The translations under genes and the position numbers were made by a program. Under the pieces are notes generated by a model, which saw only the letters and a list, made by a program, of their open reading frames with translations, was not told the DNA's origin and ran no database searches. DNA of 64,000 bases from contig NZ_BHVX01000003.1 of the NCBI RefSeq assembly GCF_003851545.1, forward strand, positions 310,001 to 374,000, given 5' to 3'. Shown here one piece after another: positions 61,466 through 64,000 of this stretch (position 1 is the first letter of the stretch; each line of letters starts with the position of its first letter). The stretch is from Ralstonia sp. SET104 (lineage in GTDB: Bacteria; Pseudomonadota; Gammaproteobacteria; Burkholderiales; Burkholderiaceae).

Positions 61466-63502
61466 CTAGCGCGGACTGCTTAAAGGCACGGCGCCAAGTG
61501 CTTGGAGCTTTCGGTATATACGATTGCGTGAGACGCCCAGCGTGCGCGCAGTTGCTGAAACGTTACCGCCGTTTGACTTGAGCACCTGCCGGATGAGCGA
61601 GGACTCCAGTAGATCCAGCGTCGCCTGGTCTGCCGATACCGGCAGCATGTCGTGTGCCGGTGGCTCCTGCGCCGGTTGCTCCCGATGAAGTACATCTTCC
61701 AGGAAATCGTCTGGCAGATCATCCAGCTGGATCTCATCGCCCTCGGCCATGACCATTGCCGAACGCACGAGATTGACCAGTTGGCGTATGTTCCCCGGCC
61801 AGTCGTATGTCTTCAACAGGCGCAGGACTTCGGGGGCAACCCGGAAGCGCTGACCGTTGTGCTCACCAACCAGGAGGCGATTGAGCACCGCCTCGAAGTC
61901 ACGCCGCTGGCGCAAGGGCGGCAGCTTGACCAATAGTCCGTTCAATCGGTAGTACAGATCGTCGCGGAATGTACCCCGGGCGATCATATCGCGCAGATTG
62001 CGATGGGTTGCGCAAACCAATGCGACATTGACTGGAATCGCCTTGGCGCTGCCCAGGGGGGTGACGATGCGCTCTTGCAGCACACGCAGCAATCGCGCCT
62101 GCAGCGTCAGCGGCATATCGCCAATCTCGTCGAGGAACAGCGTTCCGCCATTTGCCTGCAGGATCTTGCCAAGGCTGCCGCGCCGGCGGGCTCCGGTGAA
62201 CGCGCCCTCCTCGTACCCGAAGAGCTCCGACTCGATCAAGGTCTCCGGAATCGACGCACAGTTGACGGCAACAAACGGGCCTGCGCAGCGGGGGGAATCC
62301 TCATGGATAGCCTGGGCGAGGAGCTCTTTGCCGGTACCAGTCTCGCCGATGATCAGGGTCGGGATATCGCGGCCGTTGAATTTTCTGAGCTTGCTGATCA
62401 CTCTTGCGATTTCCGGGTCTCCGGTGTCCAACTGGCCCAGCCCTGAGGTGGCCCGAGCACTGACCGGGCTCGCAGCGCCGGCACGCGACTCGGCCTCCTG
62501 TCCCACCTTGTCTGCAGACAGCGGGCGTAGTAGCGATCCGCAATCGGTACGTTGACGGATCGAGACCTTGGCATACAGGCTGACACCATTGGCAGGATGC
62601 ACTCGCAGCGGATCGGGCGTTGCCGAACGATAGTGATCAAACAGCGCGGGCACGCTGAGCCCAAGGAGCGATTCCAGCGTGTGCCCGGCCAATGCCGACG
62701 GGGTCAGCCCGAGTTGGAACAGGGCGCTTCGATTGACCGCGCGATATCGCCCATCCAGCCCAAAAGACAGCATCCCCTCCATGAGCGTGCCGATCAATTC
62801 GGGTCGGCTGTGCAAGTGCAGCGTGATGCAGTCGGGATTGGCCGCAGCGAACAGCTGATTTTCAATCTGTAGCGCTGACATCCGGACCAGCGCCATGGTG
62901 TGCGCCGGAAAATTTCCCGGATCTCCGCTGACGTTGAGCACACCCGTGACCTTTCCGGATGCGTCAAAAAGAGGGACCGCAGAGCAGTTGAGGATATGGT
63001 TGACGCCAAGATAATGCTCATTGGCGCTGACCTGGATGGGCGTCCCTTCTACAAGTGCCGTACCGATGCCATTGGTACCGCGCAGGCGCTCGGACCACGT
63101 CACCCCCAGCGACAATGCCACGCGGTCGGCCTTCTCCAGGAAGTCCTTGTCGCCCTGCGCGTGGAGGATCACGCCTTGGGCATCGGTGAGCAGCACGATG
63201 TTGTGGTGATGACTGATCTGCTCGTAAAGGGTTTCCATGACCGGCAAAGCGTACGCATATAGCGTACGGTTCTGCTCGATTGCGAGCGACAGCGCCGCCT
63301 TGCTCAGTGCGCTGAAGTCGGGGTTGTCCGTGACTTGAAGACCGTAGGTGGTGGAGCGTCGATGAGACTGCTCGATGACGGCCGCATGCTGCCGTTGCCA
63401 CGATGTGCCGCTGAGGGGGGCATCGAGCAGGTTCCAGGCGCTTGAGACCTGGCTCACGCGCGCATTATTGGTCGGAGCAGGGTCGCTGGGGGCGCCAGGC
63501 AT
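61466..63502 (-). CDS. sigma-54-dependent transcriptional activator (AcoR type)
   Basis: A 678-residue enhancer-binding protein. The N-terminal 300 residues are a sensor of AcoR type with a GAF domain (GTNGIGTALVEGTPIQVSAN, GVNHILNCSAVPLFDASGKV). The AAA+ domain has Walker A GETGTGKELLAQAIHE, the sigma-54 contact loop ELFGYEEGAFTGAR and Walker B GGTLFLDEIGDMPL. A Fis-type helix-turn-helix ends the protein (VSATARTLGVSRNRIYRKLQ). AGGAGA precedes the ATG at 63502. It is divergent from pqqA, and the gap has enhancer-like sites and a sigma-54 promoter, so it probably controls PQQ synthesis. Confidence 0.92.
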   Translation of the reverse strand: MPGAPSDPAPTNNARVSQVSSAWNLLDAPLSGTSWQRQHAAVIEQSHRRSTTYGLQVTDNPDFSALSKAALSLAIEQNRTLYAYALPVMETLYEQISHHHNIVLLTDAQGVILHAQGDKDFLEKADRVALSLGVTWSERLRGTNGIGTALVEGTPIQVSANEHYLGVNHILNCSAVPLFDASGKVTGVLNVSGDPGNFPAHTMALVRMSALQIENQLFAAANPDCITLHLHSRPELIGTLMEGMLSFGLDGRYRAVNRSALFQLGLTPSALAGHTLESLLGLSVPALFDHYRSATPDPLRVHPANGVSLYAKVSIRQRTDCGSLLRPLSADKVGQEAESRAGAASPVSARATSGLGQLDTGDPEIARVISKLRKFNGRDIPTLIIGETGTGKELLAQAIHEDSPRCAGPFVAVNCASIPETLIESELFGYEEGAFTGARRRGSLGKILQANGGTLFLDEIGDMPLTLQARLLRVLQERIVTPLGSAKAIPVNVALVCATHRNLRDMIARGTFRDDLYYRLNGLLVKLPPLRQRRDFEAVLNRLLVGEHNGQRFRVAPEVLRLLKTYDWPGNIRQLVNLVRSAMVMAEGDEIQLDDLPDDFLEDVLHREQPAQEPPAHDMLPVSADQATLDLLESSLIRQVLKSNGGNVSATARTLGVSRNRIYRKLQALGAVPLSSPR

Positions 63503-63665
63503 CTATGTCTCCTATGGTGCGTCTGATCGTGCGCACTGATGGCCGGGTTGCTCCCGCTTGGATGGGCGAGTCGCACCCTTCTTGTAGGGCGTTTGCTTCG
63601 TATATTACAGGGCGGAAAACGGGCGTGCCAAACCTTGCGCACGAAATCTGGCACCCATATATCGC

Positions 63666-63721
63666 TGTTTCGTTGCGGAACAACTGGAGCGAAACGAATC
63701 AGCCTGTTCCGTTGCGGATCA
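63666..63721. promoter_or_regulatory. tandem palindromic sites, probable enhancer of the AcoR-type activator
   Basis: TGTTTCGTTGCGGAACA (63666-63682) and TGTTCCGTTGCGGATCA (63705-63721) are two near-identical imperfect palindromes in the same orientation. Both contain GTTGC between the arms and they start 39 bp apart. They lie about 136-190 bp upstream of a sigma-54 promoter, the usual place for enhancer sites. Confidence 0.7.
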
Positions 63722-63856
63722 GCGCCGAACATCCCATTGCAGTGGCGCTGCTACGCGGTACGAGATGTCGTTGCTCGCGACCAACAGGCATCAGCAAAGG
63801 AGCTGCGGGACGTAAGCGTTTGCGCCATGGACGGTGATGCGATTGGACCCGGGCGA

Positions 63857-63872
63857 TGGCATGGTGTTTGCA
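63857..63872 (+). promoter_or_regulatory. sigma-54 (-24/-12) promoter of pqqA
   Basis: TGGCATGGTGTTTGCA matches the consensus TGGCAC-N5-TTGCW except at one position, with the exact spacing between GG and GC. The pqqA ATG lies 78 bp downstream. Confidence 0.8.
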
Positions 63873-63950
63873 AATGGTGGCGTGGCTATCGTGATGCATC
63901 ACAAAAGCCGTCTGAACGTCACAATTCACAGACCTAAACAGGAGACAACC

Positions 63951-64000
63951 ATGGCATGGCAGAAACCCGAAGCGACCAATCTGCGTTTTGGCTTTGAAAT
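63951..64000 (+). CDS. pqqA: PQQ precursor peptide PqqA (cut by the window end)
   Basis: The first 16 codons read MAWQKPEATNLRFGFE. This matches the start of PqqA (W.KP...DLR.GFE.TMY), including the Glu that is joined to a Tyr four residues on to build pyrroloquinoline quinone. The Tyr lies beyond the window. AGGAGA lies 5 bases ahead of the ATG. Finding pqqA next to an AcoR-type activator suggests that a pqq operon and a quinoprotein alcohol dehydrogenase continue to the right. Confidence 0.9.
   Translation, partial: MAWQKPEATNLRFGFE

Noticed and set aside
63652-63668. TGGCACCCATATATCGC as a sigma-54 promoter
   Set aside because: The spacing between the GG and GC elements is two bases too long; the site at 63857 fits exactly.

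Overview
The window looks like a catabolic, partly decaying region of a beta-proteobacterial (Burkholderiaceae, Cupriavidus/Ralstonia-like) chromosome or megaplasmid. The clues are the GC-rich coding bias, the gene families (mhp, bad/ali, hmf, porin of the Burkholderia type, acetoacetyl-CoA synthetase) and the many LysR/IclR/MarR-controlled aromatic and alicyclic acid operons. No rRNA, tRNA or CRISPR was seen.

Layout. (1) 0.1-4.8 kb: small and large subunits of a membrane-bound FAD sugar/alcohol dehydrogenase lacking its cytochrome subunit, a CaiB-type CoA-transferase remnant, an M20 amidohydrolase and a TRIC-type channel. (2) 4.9-13.9 kb: an intact mhp operon (mhpABDFETC order) for 3-(3-hydroxyphenyl)propionate, with a divergent IclR regulator and a perfect operator-like palindrome. 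(3) 14-21.6 kb: a debris zone with a tandemly duplicated small-protein gene, a broken cold-shock gene, a LysR gene and an FAD monooxygenase that lost their N-termini in one deletion, an MFS gene with an internal deletion, and a ClC-channel fragment. (4) 21.6-26.7 kb: porin, GntP-type permease and acetoacetyl-CoA synthetase, probably for ketone bodies or hydroxy acids. (5) 26.8-35 kb: a full cyclohexanecarboxylate-to-pimeloyl-CoA set (aliA, aliB, badK, badH, badI) with a divergent MarR regulator, an orphan ABC binding protein and two MaoC proteins. (6) 35-42.8 kb: hydrolase and DUF2924 remnants, a MASE1 sensor kinase with a NarL-type regulator, a small exported repeat protein, a chemoreceptor, a DUF2383 protein and a truncated serine recombinase.

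(7) 43-60 kb: a block with a visibly different, CGCG-rich style that matches the furfural/5-hydroxymethylfurfural (hmf) gene set. It has UbiD/UbiX-type decarboxylase genes (hmfF, hmfG), a molybdenum furoyl-CoA dehydrogenase (hmfABC, with a CoxG-like domain fused to the large subunit), an acyl-CoA ligase (hmfD), a crotonase-fold hydrolase (hmfE), a GMC oxidoreductase (hmfH), an MFS transporter, an aldehyde dehydrogenase, two paralogous LysR regulators, and a broken xdhC. The expected route is HMF/furfural to FDCA/2-furoate, 2-furoyl-CoA, 5-hydroxy-2-furoyl-CoA and 2-oxoglutarate. The block lies between a truncated recombinase and acyl-CoA dehydrogenase/IS3 fragments, so it is probably horizontally acquired.

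(8) 60-64 kb: an acyl-CoA dehydrogenase remnant, an IS3 remnant, a sigma-54 activator of the AcoR type, and across a 448-bp gap the start of pqqA. The gap contains two near-identical palindromic sites and a well-matched sigma-54 promoter, so PQQ synthesis appears to be under enhancer control. The window ends inside pqqA.

All functions are assigned by reading motifs and comparing with remembered family sequences. No database search was run.
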